DNA of 64,000 nucleotides from Bacteroides cellulosilyticus (lineage in GTDB: Bacteria > Bacteroidota > Bacteroidia > Bacteroidales > Bacteroidaceae): NCBI RefSeq assembly GCF_020091405.1, contig NZ_CP081903.1:5456501-5520500 (forward strand), given 5' to 3'. Under the pieces are notes generated by a model that did no database searches, was not told the origin of the DNA, and saw only the letters and a program-made list of their open reading frames with translations. Below are positions 15,155 to 24,867 of this stretch, in pieces; within the stretch, counting starts at the first letter, position 1, and each line of letters opens with the position of its first letter. The translations under genes were made by a program, and so were the position numbers.

Positions 15155-17449
15155 CTATTTATCTTTTTCAAGATCACTTAAATCGTCCAAATCATCCAGA
15201 TCGCTCAAGTCATCCAAGTCGTCCAGACCACTCAAATCATCCATTTCATCCGAAACCTCAGGAGTTGCAGGGACTTCAGGGGTAACAGAGGGGGTGGGAG
15301 TAACAGGAGCTTCGGAAGCAGCAGGAACTTCGGAAACAACAGGAGTCTCAGATTCTTTCGGAACTTCCGCTTCCTCTGAAGTCTCTGACATTTCAGGCTT
15401 TGCCGCTTCTACATCAGGGCTCATTCTGATTGTTTTTTCAGCTTCTTCCATATGTTGGGGAGCATACACCGAATATTCCATCGCATCGCTATCATCCACC
15501 AGTTCAGCATGATAATCCAACGTTGCCTCCTGGCTGTTTTCTGCAATTTCCTGCAAGGAATCGGTAGCTACCCGCGCTATATCCAAAGACATATACTCTT
15601 CCACACATTCTTCAACGGCAGGAGCCGGCGGCATATTGGAAGCAAATGCATAGAATGGATTGATACTTGCCAAAGGACGGCGCCGGTCATCCAACAGGGC
15701 TACATTATCATTGGCGTCCACTATTTTCTTTGCCATTCCGTCACGAAGGCTGGCATCGAAATACTCAATATATCCATATTCTTTAGCCTTCTTATTAATA
15801 TCACCCTGCAAAAACTTCATGTACTCTTTAAACTCTTCCTGAATTTGCTTGAAGTCATCGGACTGCTCGGCAAACCTTCGCGAGGTGTTTTCCAACTGAT
15901 CTCCGGCATTTTCTTCCAACTCCTGGGCATCTCCATCCATCATCTGTTGCAGCATGCGGGATTTCATCCGGTCGAGGCGTTCAAAGGTGGATTGCGCAGC
16001 AAGAAGCTTGGTCAGATTACTACGCATGATGTTGATGAGGTCGTCACCCGAAGTCCGGTTACGTCCGTAGAAGTCCTGGGTTTCACGATGCCACTGGTTC
16101 AGATAATCACGCTTCTGATTATCAATGTCATTGTAGATATCCAAACGGTTCAAACGTGTCTCTGCCAACAGGTTTTGCACGATAGGCGCCACAATTTCCT
16201 CTTGTATCTGACTGATACCATAAGGCATTGTCGTGCGGCTGCCGTCTTCTGCAACCCATGAATGGTCTTTCATGTCATAACGCACACGCGAACTTTCTTT
16301 CAGTTGGAAAGGTGTATAGTTCTCAACCGTATCGCGGAAGTTAAAGTTTGTTTGGCGGATTTTCTCCAGTTCATCCTTTTCCAGCTTCGGCGAATAGTGA
16401 TTATAAGAGGTTTTCAGAATGGTGAACAGCAATTGATTAGAACTTTCCACCAGCGAATTAGTAGATTTAACCTTCGCTGCCGCAATTGTCTGCACCGCAT
16501 AGCCCACATTTGAAATCAAACGCCGTAATACATCTTCAAATTGCTCGCTTTGGTCAGACAGCGAATGACGCATGGCATTCAACGAATTAAATTGCTCTAT
16601 TTCCTTATCATACGCTGCCGTATCAAATACATTCAGCACAGGCGCTCCCGACGGGTTGGCCGTACCATATTCATTCAAATAAGAAATAACCGGCGAATCT
16701 GGAGGAATGACAGGCATGCCTACAGAAACAGTATGCAAGTCCGACAAGAAATAAGCACTGTCGCGCAGATTACGATCCATACGTCCAAAGTAGTCATAGA
16801 ACTTCACTTTAGGTATAGATGTTGAATAATCTTCTGTGGAAACCTCTTCCACTCCCTTGCTTTCTTCTACCAAAGGAGCCGTAGTGGAGAGTTCATCCAG
16901 TTCTCTCAATTTCTCGGAAAGCGCTCCTTGGTTATTAACTAATTGCAGTTCAAAGTTCTGTACAGAACTATTTCCGGTATGATCTATCACAAAGCTCTTA
17001 TTCTCGAAAGGAACCTGACTGGCAACAGGGACATAAACCACCCCCATCTTTTCAATCTTATAGTCTCTGAAAATCTGTTGATGCTTATTCTCCAGTTCTT
17101 TCAACTCCACTCCGACATCATCGATGGATTTACCGCTGGATTTAAACAGCTTATAGTTTTTCATCCCCCAATAAAGACCGGCTACTGCAATAGCAATACT
17201 TAGCCACCCAATTACCGCTATCAATGCAAGACCGACAACAAGAATTCCCAATCCTACGTACATCTGCGTTTGGGCTTTTTTCTTACCCGTAGCATTCATA
17301 GTCAACGAATTCTTTAATTCTCCCATCTCCTTTTCTAATTCTTCTTCTTGCGACACTATTTTTTCTGCCGCATCTTTATAAAAATCAAAAAGGATTTTCG
17401 CTTGATCCTGATACAAATCTTGCGAAGAAGAAAAAACCTTTCCTTTCAT
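15155..17449 (-). CDS. Coiled-coil membrane protein with Asp/Leu-rich tail
   Basis: The 764-residue protein has a charged N-terminal coiled coil (~20-55), then a hydrophobic hairpin, VGLGILVVGLALIAVIGWL and IAIAVAGLYWGM (~65-100), and a long soluble part. The long part is mostly helical and includes a second coiled-coil region (~440-560). Residues ~670-735 are Glu/Pro/Val/Ser-rich and low in complexity. The end is a run of DDLSDLDDL-type repeats (15158-15240) followed by EKDK. There is no export signal beyond the hairpin. It lies 46 bases after the Sel1-like membrane protein. The architecture suggests a membrane-anchored organiser; the family is unknown to me. Confidence 0.65.
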   Translation of the reverse strand: MKGKVFSSSQDLYQDQAKILFDFYKDAAEKIVSQEEELEKEMGELKNSLTMNATGKKKAQTQMYVGLGILVVGLALIAVIGWLSIAIAVAGLYWGMKNYKLFKSSGKSIDDVGVELKELENKHQQIFRDYKIEKMGVVYVPVASQVPFENKSFVIDHTGNSSVQNFELQLVNNQGALSEKLRELDELSTTAPLVEESKGVEEVSTEDYSTSIPKVKFYDYFGRMDRNLRDSAYFLSDLHTVSVGMPVIPPDSPVISYLNEYGTANPSGAPVLNVFDTAAYDKEIEQFNSLNAMRHSLSDQSEQFEDVLRRLISNVGYAVQTIAAAKVKSTNSLVESSNQLLFTILKTSYNHYSPKLEKDELEKIRQTNFNFRDTVENYTPFQLKESSRVRYDMKDHSWVAEDGSRTTMPYGISQIQEEIVAPIVQNLLAETRLNRLDIYNDIDNQKRDYLNQWHRETQDFYGRNRTSGDDLINIMRSNLTKLLAAQSTFERLDRMKSRMLQQMMDGDAQELEENAGDQLENTSRRFAEQSDDFKQIQEEFKEYMKFLQGDINKKAKEYGYIEYFDASLRDGMAKKIVDANDNVALLDDRRRPLASINPFYAFASNMPPAPAVEECVEEYMSLDIARVATDSLQEIAENSQEATLDYHAELVDDSDAMEYSVYAPQHMEEAEKTIRMSPDVEAAKPEMSETSEEAEVPKESETPVVSEVPAASEAPVTPTPSVTPEVPATPEVSDEMDDLSGLDDLDDLSDLDDLDDLSDLEKDK

Positions 17450-17495
17450 ACCTGATATGTTTTTATAGTAAATAAATAAAATAAGATCTGCGTTT

Positions 17496-19268
17496 CTAAT
17501 TGTATCCTAATTCCAGCAGTTTGCGTTCAGCCAGCGCAAAGCCCTTCGCCTTGGATTTCCGATACCACATAACGGCCTCAAAGATGTCTATACCAACTCC
17601 TTTTCCTGTTTCATACATGAGGCCGAGGCAATACTGCGCTTCTGCATTTCCGGCATTGGCCAAAGATTTATAAATATCGAATGCTTTCTTGTAATCGCCA
17701 TTCTGTGTAGCTTCCCGAGCTGCTTCCAAAGAGTTGGTCTGAGCTTTTTTCTCTGCTTTCTCAGGTTCTGCCTGTTGTTGAGGTTCATTCACGGGAGTCT
17801 TTGCCTCCGGCTGAGCTTTAGGTTGAGGTTGTTCTTCTGCTTTAGGTTGCTCTTCTACTTTAGGTTGCTTTTGCTGCTCTACAGCTTTAACCGGAGTTTC
17901 CTCAGGAGTGACAACAGGCGCCACAGTCGTGGTATCCTGCACCACAGTAATAGTGTCAGCAACAACAACCGGAGGTACAACAACTGGCTTAGGTTTGGAT
18001 GCAAACACAAAATACAAGCAGATCAAAACCAAGATCAGAAGCACACAGCCACCTATTATATAAAGAGATTTTCCGGATTTCTTTTGAATAGCAGGGGCCT
18101 CTTCTTTTCTTTCCGGATCCGGCTGCTTCACTTCAGGCTCTGGCGATTTTACCTCCGGTTGAGTTGATTCAACAACAACGGGATCACTTTGCTTTATTTC
18201 CGGTTCAGCCTGTACTACTTCCGGTTCAACCTGTTTTACGTCTGCTTCTGCAAGTTCTGGTTTATCCTCAATAGGTTCTGATTTTACTTCAGTAGGTTCG
18301 GAAACAACTTCAGCAGGTTCACTCTCTACCGATTCTATTTCCGGTTCTACTTGTTCGATCTCCGGTTCCGTTTGTTCTATTGCCGGTTCAACCAATTCAT
18401 CCGCAATCTCAGTATTTTTCTCTTCTATCTCTTCTTCCTGAATATCCACTGATTCCACAACCGGAACACTTTCTTCAAGCACTACCTCCTCTATCCCTTC
18501 AAGAACTTCTTCCGGTTTTTCCTCAATAGCCTCCACTTCCTCTGCCTCTGGTTGACCTTCCTCAATCAATGATATTTCCGCTGGAATATCCAGTACAATA
18601 GGCTCTTGCCCTGACTTTCTATAAAATGCATCTAAGACACCCCGAATAATACTAAAGTAATAAACTTCCTCCTTAAACAGTGATGGAAAATTCAAATACA
18701 ACTGTTCAGCCATCTTCCAATACAGTTCTTTATCGGAAGTATTGTTACAAGCATCAAACAAACCATTCGCTTCCTTCAGTAAAGGTAAGAACCGTAAATT
18801 GATTCGAAGCACTTTCAATCTAAGTACATTCAGGAAATTCGCCTCACATAAGTCAGCATATTCATTCAGGTACTTCACCAATTTAGGAACCTTTTCTGCA
18901 TAAGGTTTTATTTGAGTACGCAACTTGTTAATGGCCTGTTGACACGCCTCACTATCTGCCTGAGGCTTCTTGAAGTTTTCAGCAAGTACAGCCAGTTCCG
19001 GAGCTATTTTCTTTAGAATAACATGTTCCGCATTCTTCTGAAGGGCAGACCGCAAAAGCTGAAAGCGTTCTGCATCTTTCAAGTTTAAAACAAACTTCTG
19101 AGGGAGCAGATCTTTCCTGATTGCCTCCAGCATAGCCACCAATGAAACATTATCCATTTCCAAAGCAGCAGCAATGCTTTCGCACTCTTTTAAAGTAAAC
19201 TTTCCACTCTTTTCAATAATAACCCGACGGATTTTAGTTATCTCATCCAACAAATATGTTCTATCCAT
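17496..19268 (-). CDS. Membrane protein with acidic region and C-terminal Sel1-like repeat, first gene of five-gene operon
   Basis: The 590-residue protein has a helical cytoplasmic N-terminal domain (~1-210), a long Glu/Pro/Val repeat region (~225-395, units like EPEIEQVEPEIESVESEP), and one membrane helix SLYIIGGCVLLILVLICLYFVF (~400-421). A Pro/Gln/Lys-rich spacer follows (~425-505), then a Sel1-like repeat: GDYKKAFDIYKSLANAGNAE, AQYCLGLMYETGKGVGIDIFEAVMWYRKSKAKG. With no signal peptide, the Sel1 end probably faces the periplasm. Sel1-like repeats usually bind partner proteins. As the first gene it may anchor a complex made by the four genes downstream. Confidence 0.7.
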   Translation of the reverse strand: MDRTYLLDEITKIRRVIIEKSGKFTLKECESIAAALEMDNVSLVAMLEAIRKDLLPQKFVLNLKDAERFQLLRSALQKNAEHVILKKIAPELAVLAENFKKPQADSEACQQAINKLRTQIKPYAEKVPKLVKYLNEYADLCEANFLNVLRLKVLRINLRFLPLLKEANGLFDACNNTSDKELYWKMAEQLYLNFPSLFKEEVYYFSIIRGVLDAFYRKSGQEPIVLDIPAEISLIEEGQPEAEEVEAIEEKPEEVLEGIEEVVLEESVPVVESVDIQEEEIEEKNTEIADELVEPAIEQTEPEIEQVEPEIESVESEPAEVVSEPTEVKSEPIEDKPELAEADVKQVEPEVVQAEPEIKQSDPVVVESTQPEVKSPEPEVKQPDPERKEEAPAIQKKSGKSLYIIGGCVLLILVLICLYFVFASKPKPVVVPPVVVADTITVVQDTTTVAPVVTPEETPVKAVEQQKQPKVEEQPKAEEQPQPKAQPEAKTPVNEPQQQAEPEKAEKKAQTNSLEAAREATQNGDYKKAFDIYKSLANAGNAEAQYCLGLMYETGKGVGIDIFEAVMWYRKSKAKGFALAERKLLELGYN

Positions 19269-19509
19269 AATACCAAATTCATAAAAAGTCTCTAAAAATA
19301 CATATTATTTTCACCAAAACAACTCTTTTCACGACTTTTTCACTCGTATATGCCTATTTATCACGGTTTTCCGTGACAAACTATATTTTACTTTGGAAAA
19401 ATTAATAGAATCTGAGAGAACATTTACAAGATACCAAACGTTATATTAACAAAACCATAATTCAAGACAAATTATGAATACGTTATTAACATCTTTAATG
19501 CTTATAATT

Positions 19510-20094
19510 ATGACTCACGAAATGCCGAAACTTCCGTATGCAAATAATGCATTGGAACCTGTAATCAGTCAGCAAACCATAGATTTTCACTATGGTAAAC
19601 ACTTACAGACATACGTAAATAACCTCAACAACCTGGTACCGGGTACAGAGTATGAAAACAAAGATCTAGTGACTATAGTAGCCACTGCACCGGATGGAGC
19701 AATTTTCAATAATGCCGGACAAGTATTAAATCATACCCTCTACTTCCTGCAATTTTCACCGAAACCCGCTCAAAGCGAACCTACTGGAAAATTAGCAGAA
19801 GCCATCAAACGCGACTTTGGAAGCTTTGATAACTTCAAGAAAGAATTCACAGCTGCAGCTGTAGGATTGTTCGGATCAGGTTGGGCTTGGTTATCAGTAG
19901 ATAAAAATGGTAAATTACATATTACCAAAGAAGCCAATGGCAGTAACCCTGTACGTTCAGGATTTACCCCCTTGTTAGGCTTTGATGTTTGGGAACACTC
20001 CTACTATCTCGATTACCAAAATCGCCGTGCCGATCATGTAAATGCTCTTTGGGGTATCATTGATTGGAATGTAGTAGGCAGCCGGATGAAATAA
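19510..20094 (+). CDS. sodB: Iron/manganese superoxide dismutase
   Basis: The enzyme converts superoxide to oxygen and hydrogen peroxide in the cytoplasm. The metal ligands are visible: His in IDFHYGKHLQTYV, His in GQVLNHTLYFLQF, and Asp and His in FDVWEHSYYLDYQNRRADHV. GSGWAWLSV and HVNALWGIIDW are also family hallmarks. ATG 19510 (MTHEMPKLPYANNAL) matches the usual Bacteroides start and gives 194 residues; an upstream in-frame ATG (19474) would add twelve hydrophobic residues and seems unlikely. The flanking sequence holds a strong terminator. Bacteroides SODs are often able to use either metal. Confidence 0.96.
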   Translation: MTHEMPKLPYANNALEPVISQQTIDFHYGKHLQTYVNNLNNLVPGTEYENKDLVTIVATAPDGAIFNNAGQVLNHTLYFLQFSPKPAQSEPTGKLAEAIKRDFGSFDNFKKEFTAAAVGLFGSGWAWLSVDKNGKLHITKEANGSNPVRSGFTPLLGFDVWEHSYYLDYQNRRADHVNALWGIIDWNVVGSRMK

Positions 20095-20121
20095 CAACAA
20101 CATCATAAACTCTTTTTCAAA

Positions 20122-20163
20122 AAAACGCACCTGCGGGAATTATCAGTCCCCAAGGTGCGTTTT
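20122..20163 (+). terminator. Terminator after sodB
   Basis: AAAACGCACCT pairs with AGGTGCGTTTT around a GC-containing loop, ending in a short T-run; it starts 28 bases after the sodB stop. Confidence 0.75.
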
Positions 20164-20254
20164 GCATATCCTATCTAACATATTTTAAAGAAAAACGTTG
20201 GCTACTGAAAGCTTTTATCATTAACTTTGCTAACATAAACGTTTATCAAAAGAA

Positions 20255-20863
20255 ATGAAGCTCATTGTAGTCACAGCACCCACATTTTTTGTGGAAGAAG
20301 ACAAGATTATCACGGCACTCTTTGAAGAGGGGTTGGATATTCTACATCTGCGAAAACCGGAAACACCTGCAATGTATTCCGAGCGACTTTTAACGTTGAT
20401 ACCAGAAAAATATCACAGGCGTATCGTCACTCATGAGCACTTTTATCTAAAAGAAGAATTCGACCTCATGGGCATTCACTTAAATACGCGCAATCCGCAT
20501 GAACCGCATGACTATTCAGGGCATGTCAGTTATACCTGCCATTCTGTAGAAGAAGTAAAAAGTAAAAAGCATTTTTACGACTATATATTCATGAGTCCCG
20601 TTTATGACTGCATATCCAAGGAAGGAATTCTTTCCGGCTACACACCCGAAGAATTGCGTGCGGCAGGAAAAGAAAGAATCATTGATACTAAAGTCATGGC
20701 TTTAGGCGGAATTACTCCCGACAATATTCTGGAAATAAAAGATTTTGGATTCGGAGGTGCGGTAGTACTCGGTGATTTATGGAATAAATTTAATGTCTGT
20801 ACAGACCGGGATTATCTGGGCGTTATCCGCCACTTTAAGAAACTAAAAGAAATGGCAGATTAA
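20255..20863 (+). CDS. Thiamine phosphate synthase/TenI family protein
   Basis: The 202-residue protein has the ThiE/TenI TIM-barrel motifs: LDILHLRKPE (substrate strand), RIVTHEHFYL, GIHLNTRN, VSYTCHSVEEV, YDYIFMSPVYDCISKEG, VMALGGITPDNI and GFGGAVVLGDLW. ThiE joins the thiazole and pyrimidine halves of thiamine; TenI-type members act in related aromatising steps. The HLRKP in place of the more common QLR(E/D)K suggests a divergent paralogue, and no other thiamine genes lie here. It stands alone between sodB and a convergent histidine kinase. Confidence 0.82.
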   Translation: MKLIVVTAPTFFVEEDKIITALFEEGLDILHLRKPETPAMYSERLLTLIPEKYHRRIVTHEHFYLKEEFDLMGIHLNTRNPHEPHDYSGHVSYTCHSVEEVKSKKHFYDYIFMSPVYDCISKEGILSGYTPEELRAAGKERIIDTKVMALGGITPDNILEIKDFGFGGAVVLGDLWNKFNVCTDRDYLGVIRHFKKLKEMAD

Positions 20864-20883
20864 AAAGTTAAAAAGCATCCATA

Positions 20884-21768
20884 TTAAAATTTCCCATATT
20901 CCTTATACTCTGCACTGGCAGGTAAAGTAAAGTAGAAAGTAGATCCTTCTCCTTTTTTCGACTCTACACCAATGCCACCACCATAGTGCTCTACAATGGA
21001 TTTTGTGATGGAAAGACCTAAACCTGTACCACGAATATTATAGTTCATCTTCACAAAGCGCTCAAAAATAGCACGGCGGCTTTCTTCATCAATACCGCAA
21101 CCTGTATCAGCTACGTAAAAGTAAAAACTATCATTACTCAGACGGCGGTATCCAATTCTGACACTACCTTGTTCTGTAAATTTCAATGCATTCTTTACCA
21201 GATTATTAATCACCTGCGCAAAACGTACCCGGTCAATCATTAAACGACATTGAGGCAGTTTCTCTACAAACTCGATCTGAATACCCGATGGCCGGGGATG
21301 TGCATTTTCCGCAGCACATATTTCCTGAATCAATGTATTCACATCCACATCTCCATCTTTATATTCCATTGTATTGGCCTCTATTTTCGAGAAGTCCAAT
21401 AAATCATTGATCATCTGAACCAGGAAGTTTTTATTATCATTGATTTCTTTTAGAAAAATCATCCGTTCTTCCCTGCTTAAATTATCTGTTTCGGCAAGCA
21501 CATTTGTAAACCCAACGATAGCATTGAGCGGCGTACGTATTTCATGCGTCATATTGGCAATAAAAGCATTCTTCAACTGATTGCTTTCCTCAGCCACTTC
21601 ATTTAATTGCTGCAATGTTTTCAAACGCCTGGTTTTATTGATAGACACAACAATCATTATAACCAGAAGCAATAAAATAATAACTCCAAAACAAAGCAGC
21701 AGTATTTCATTCTTCTGAAAAAAATCAGTAGCCCAAAGAACATATAATGCAGAAAAATCCAGATTCAT
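20884..21768 (-). CDS. Sensor histidine kinase, single membrane helix
   Basis: The 294-residue kinase has one membrane helix near the N-terminus (NEILLLCFGVIILLLLVIMIVVSI, ~19-43) and almost no sensor domain. The H-box is NMTHEIRTPLNAIVGF (~73-88). The ATPase domain has the N-box NNLVKNALKF, the G1 box DTGCGID and the G2 box GTGLGLSI. It ends without a receiver domain, so its response regulator must be elsewhere. Its short periplasmic loop suggests it senses through a partner or the membrane. It is convergent with the ThiE-like gene 20 bases away. Confidence 0.92.
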   Translation of the reverse strand: MNLDFSALYVLWATDFFQKNEILLLCFGVIILLLLVIMIVVSINKTRRLKTLQQLNEVAEESNQLKNAFIANMTHEIRTPLNAIVGFTNVLAETDNLSREERMIFLKEINDNKNFLVQMINDLLDFSKIEANTMEYKDGDVDVNTLIQEICAAENAHPRPSGIQIEFVEKLPQCRLMIDRVRFAQVINNLVKNALKFTEQGSVRIGYRRLSNDSFYFYVADTGCGIDEESRRAIFERFVKMNYNIRGTGLGLSITKSIVEHYGGGIGVESKKGEGSTFYFTLPASAEYKEYGKF

Positions 21769-21876
21769 AAAGTTGGTGATTAAAATATTAGGTAATCAGA
21801 CTGTTTTAAAGTGCCGACAAAGATAGCAAAGAAAAAACAAATATTTGATTATTAGATACATGTTTTTCCAAAAAAA

Positions 21877-21915
21877 ATAGGCTGTAAACCTATCTAAAAA
21901 AGGTTTACAGCCTAT
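21877..21915 (-). terminator. Terminator of ppdK
   Basis: Perfect 15-bp stem (21877-21891 with 21901-21915) followed on the minus strand by seven or more T; 25 bases after the ppdK stop. Confidence 0.85.
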
Positions 21916-21940
21916 AATTATGAGATTTTAGAGTAATATT

Positions 21941-24667
21941 TTACTTCAAATCTTCAATCGCCGCCTGCGCCGCAGCCAACCGTGCTATGGGCACTCTGAA
22001 CGGAGAACAGCTCACATAATTCAAACCAACTTTGTGACAGAACTTCACAGAAGAAGGCTCACCACCATGTTCACCACAGATACCGCACTTCAAATCCGGA
22101 CGAATAGCACGACCTTTTTCAGTAGCCATACGTACCAGCTGTCCCACACCGTTCTGATCGAGAACCTGGAACGGGTCTACTTTCAAGATTTTCTTTTCCA
22201 GATAAACCGGGAGGAAGGAAGCGATATCATCACGTGAATAACCGAATGTCATCTGTGTCAAGTCATTCGTACCGAACGAGAAGAATTCAGCAGAAGAAGC
22301 AATACGGTCGGCAGTCAAGGCAGCACGAGGAATTTCAATCATTGTACCCACTTTAAAGTCAATACTGTCACCCACTTCAGCGAAAAGTGCAGCAGCTTCT
22401 TCACGAATCACCTTTTCCTGCTCTTTGAACTCATACAAGATACCAGTCAGCGGAACCATGATCTCCGGATGTGTTTCCACGCCTTCCTTCTTCAGTTCCA
22501 AAGCAGCACCAAGGATAGCACGCGTCTGCATCTGAGTAATCTCAGGATATGTATTACCCAAACGGCATCCACGGTGTCCCAACATCGGGTTATGTTCGCA
22601 AAGCGATTCTACACGTTGCTGGATATAATGCAGGCTAACCCCCATAGCATCCGCCATTTCCTGCTGACCTTTCAAATCGTGAGGCACGAACTCATGCAAA
22701 GGAGGATCAAGCAGACGAACAGTTACCGGACAACCTTCCATAGCCTGGAAGATGCCCTTAAAGTCAGCTTGCTGGTAGGGCAATATCTTAGCCAACGCTT
22801 TGCGACGTCCTTCTGCATCTTCCGCAAGAATCATCTCACGCATAGCCTTAATCTTTTCACCTTCAAAGAACATGTGTTCCGTACGGCAAAGACCGATACC
22901 AATAGCACCAAAGTTGCGAGCCACAGCAGCATCATGAGGAGTATCCGCATTGGTACGAACCTGGAGTTTCGTATACTTATCAGCTAGATCCATCAGTTCT
23001 GCGAAATCTCCTGAAAGTTCAGCCGCCTTCGTTTCTACCTGACCTTTATAAACCACACCTGTACTACCATTCAATGAAATATAATCGCCTTCTTTCAGCA
23101 GAACGCCATCTATTTCTACCGTACGAGCCTTATAATCAATATTCAAAGCACCGGCACCCGACACACAACACTTACCCATACCACGGGCCACTACTGCTGC
23201 ATGAGACGTCATACCACCACGGGCAGTAAGAATACCTTCTGCAACTGCCATACCGGCCAAGTCTTCGGGAGAAGTTTCGATACGTACCATTATAATACGC
23301 TTACCGGCAGCATGCCATTCTGCAGCATCATCTGCAAAGAACACAATTTGTCCAGTAGCAGCACCCGGAGATGCAGGAAGACCGCGAGTCAGAACTTTAG
23401 CTTGTTTCAAAGCAGTCTTATCAAATACAGGATGAAGCAATTCATCCAATTTATTGGGTTCACAGCGCATCAAAGCTGTTTTTTCATCAATCATACCCTG
23501 ATGCAGCAGATCCATTGCAATCTTCACCATAGCTGCACCGGTACGTTTACCGTTACGCGTCTGGAGGAACCAAAGCTTACCTTCCTGCACAGTAAACTCC
23601 ATATCCTGCATATCCTTATAGTGGTTTTCCAATTTAGTTTGCAGCATATCCAGCTCCTTGTAGATTTCCGGCATAGCCTCTTCCATGGACGGATATTTTG
23701 CTGCACGCTCTTCTTCGCTAACGCCTGCAAGTTCTGCCCAGCGTTGCGAACCGACCTTTGTAATCTGTTGCGGAGTACGGATACCTGCCACAACGTCTTC
23801 ACCCTGTGCGTTGATCAGGTATTCACCATTAAACAAGTCTTCACCCGTACCGGCATCGCGGCTGAAGCAAACACCTGTAGCTGAAGTTTCGCCCATATTA
23901 CCGAATACCATTGCCTGTACGTTGACAGCTGTACCCCACTCATCGGGTATACTTTCCATCTTACGATACAGAATAGCACGTTCGTTCATCCAGGAGTTAA
24001 ATACTGCGCAAACAGCACCCCACAACTGCTCATAAGCACAAGCCGGGAAATCTTTTCCGGTTTGCTCCTTCACGGCAGCTTTAAACTTCTTCACCAATTC
24101 TTTGAGGTCTTCCACTTCCAATTCGTTATCCAGCTTCACACCTTTCGCATGCTTCACTTCTTCAATGATAGCTTCGAACGGATCGATATCCTCCTTATTA
24201 GTTGGCTTCATACCCAAAACCACGTCACCATACATCTGTACGAAACGACGGTAAGAGTCCCATGCAAAACGGGCATTGCCAGTTTTACGTGTCAATCCTT
24301 CTACCACTTCATCGTTCAGACCCAGATTAAGGATTGTGTCCATCATACCCGGCATGGAAGCGCGAGCACCGGAACGTACTGAAACCAGTAAGGGATTTTC
24401 TATATCACCGAACTTAGAAGACATCAATTCTTCCACTCTTGCTATGGCGCTTTCTACTTCGCCTTTCAACAGGGCAACCACTTTTTCCTGCCCCATCTCA
24501 TTATATTCGGTACAAACCTCAGTCGTGATTGTAAAACCGGGAGGAACCGGAACCCCAATAAGGTTCATCTCGGCAAGGTTAGCGCCTTTACCCCCCAAAA
24601 GATTCTTCATGTCAGCCTTTCCTTCTGCCTGACCATTACCAAAGGTATAAACTCTTTTTTTGTCCAT
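21941..24667 (-). CDS. ppdK: Pyruvate, phosphate dikinase
   Basis: The 908-residue enzyme interconverts pyruvate, ATP and phosphate with phosphoenolpyruvate, AMP and diphosphate, linking glycolysis and gluconeogenesis in anaerobes. The ATP-grasp domain opens with LLGGKGANLAEM, and SVRSGARASMPGMMDTILNLG lies at ~99-119. The phosphohistidine domain has GGMTSHAAVVARGMG (catalytic His ~488). The C-terminal TIM barrel includes IGLCRTEHMF, GHRGCRLG, MVPL and FSFGTNDLTQ, ending with the CGEHGG loop. Length is typical. It is monocistronic, with a promoter box at 24710 and its own terminator. Confidence 0.98.
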   Translation of the reverse strand: MDKKRVYTFGNGQAEGKADMKNLLGGKGANLAEMNLIGVPVPPGFTITTEVCTEYNEMGQEKVVALLKGEVESAIARVEELMSSKFGDIENPLLVSVRSGARASMPGMMDTILNLGLNDEVVEGLTRKTGNARFAWDSYRRFVQMYGDVVLGMKPTNKEDIDPFEAIIEEVKHAKGVKLDNELEVEDLKELVKKFKAAVKEQTGKDFPACAYEQLWGAVCAVFNSWMNERAILYRKMESIPDEWGTAVNVQAMVFGNMGETSATGVCFSRDAGTGEDLFNGEYLINAQGEDVVAGIRTPQQITKVGSQRWAELAGVSEEERAAKYPSMEEAMPEIYKELDMLQTKLENHYKDMQDMEFTVQEGKLWFLQTRNGKRTGAAMVKIAMDLLHQGMIDEKTALMRCEPNKLDELLHPVFDKTALKQAKVLTRGLPASPGAATGQIVFFADDAAEWHAAGKRIIMVRIETSPEDLAGMAVAEGILTARGGMTSHAAVVARGMGKCCVSGAGALNIDYKARTVEIDGVLLKEGDYISLNGSTGVVYKGQVETKAAELSGDFAELMDLADKYTKLQVRTNADTPHDAAVARNFGAIGIGLCRTEHMFFEGEKIKAMREMILAEDAEGRRKALAKILPYQQADFKGIFQAMEGCPVTVRLLDPPLHEFVPHDLKGQQEMADAMGVSLHYIQQRVESLCEHNPMLGHRGCRLGNTYPEITQMQTRAILGAALELKKEGVETHPEIMVPLTGILYEFKEQEKVIREEAAALFAEVGDSIDFKVGTMIEIPRAALTADRIASSAEFFSFGTNDLTQMTFGYSRDDIASFLPVYLEKKILKVDPFQVLDQNGVGQLVRMATEKGRAIRPDLKCGICGEHGGEPSSVKFCHKVGLNYVSCSPFRVPIARLAAAQAAIEDLK

Positions 24668-24709
24668 AATATAAATTTAAGTTTCTCAATTGTGATTTTT
24701 TTCTGTTCG

Positions 24710-24717
24710 CAAATCTA
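24710..24717 (-). promoter_or_regulatory. -7 promoter box for ppdK
   Basis: TAGATTTG on the minus strand matches TAnnTTTG, 43 bases before the ppdK ATG. A TTTT lies about 19 bases further upstream in place of the -33 TTTG. Confidence 0.45.
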
Positions 24718-24867
24718 AGTATATTTCGCATACTAGAAAACTTTTTGAGAAAAAACTTTCTATCAAAATGCAATTTCGACATTGCAATCTTTAATATTTC
24801 ACTTCATAGAGAGAATTCCCGAAAAAATGTCTATTTTTGCAGAATAATTTATTAGACTGGTGTAAAA

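Noticed and set aside
19474..19509. Upstream start of superoxide dismutase giving a hydrophobic N-terminal extension
   Set aside because: Twelve residues are too few for a signal peptide and the family starts at the later Met; the upstream ATG also lacks a better ribosome site.
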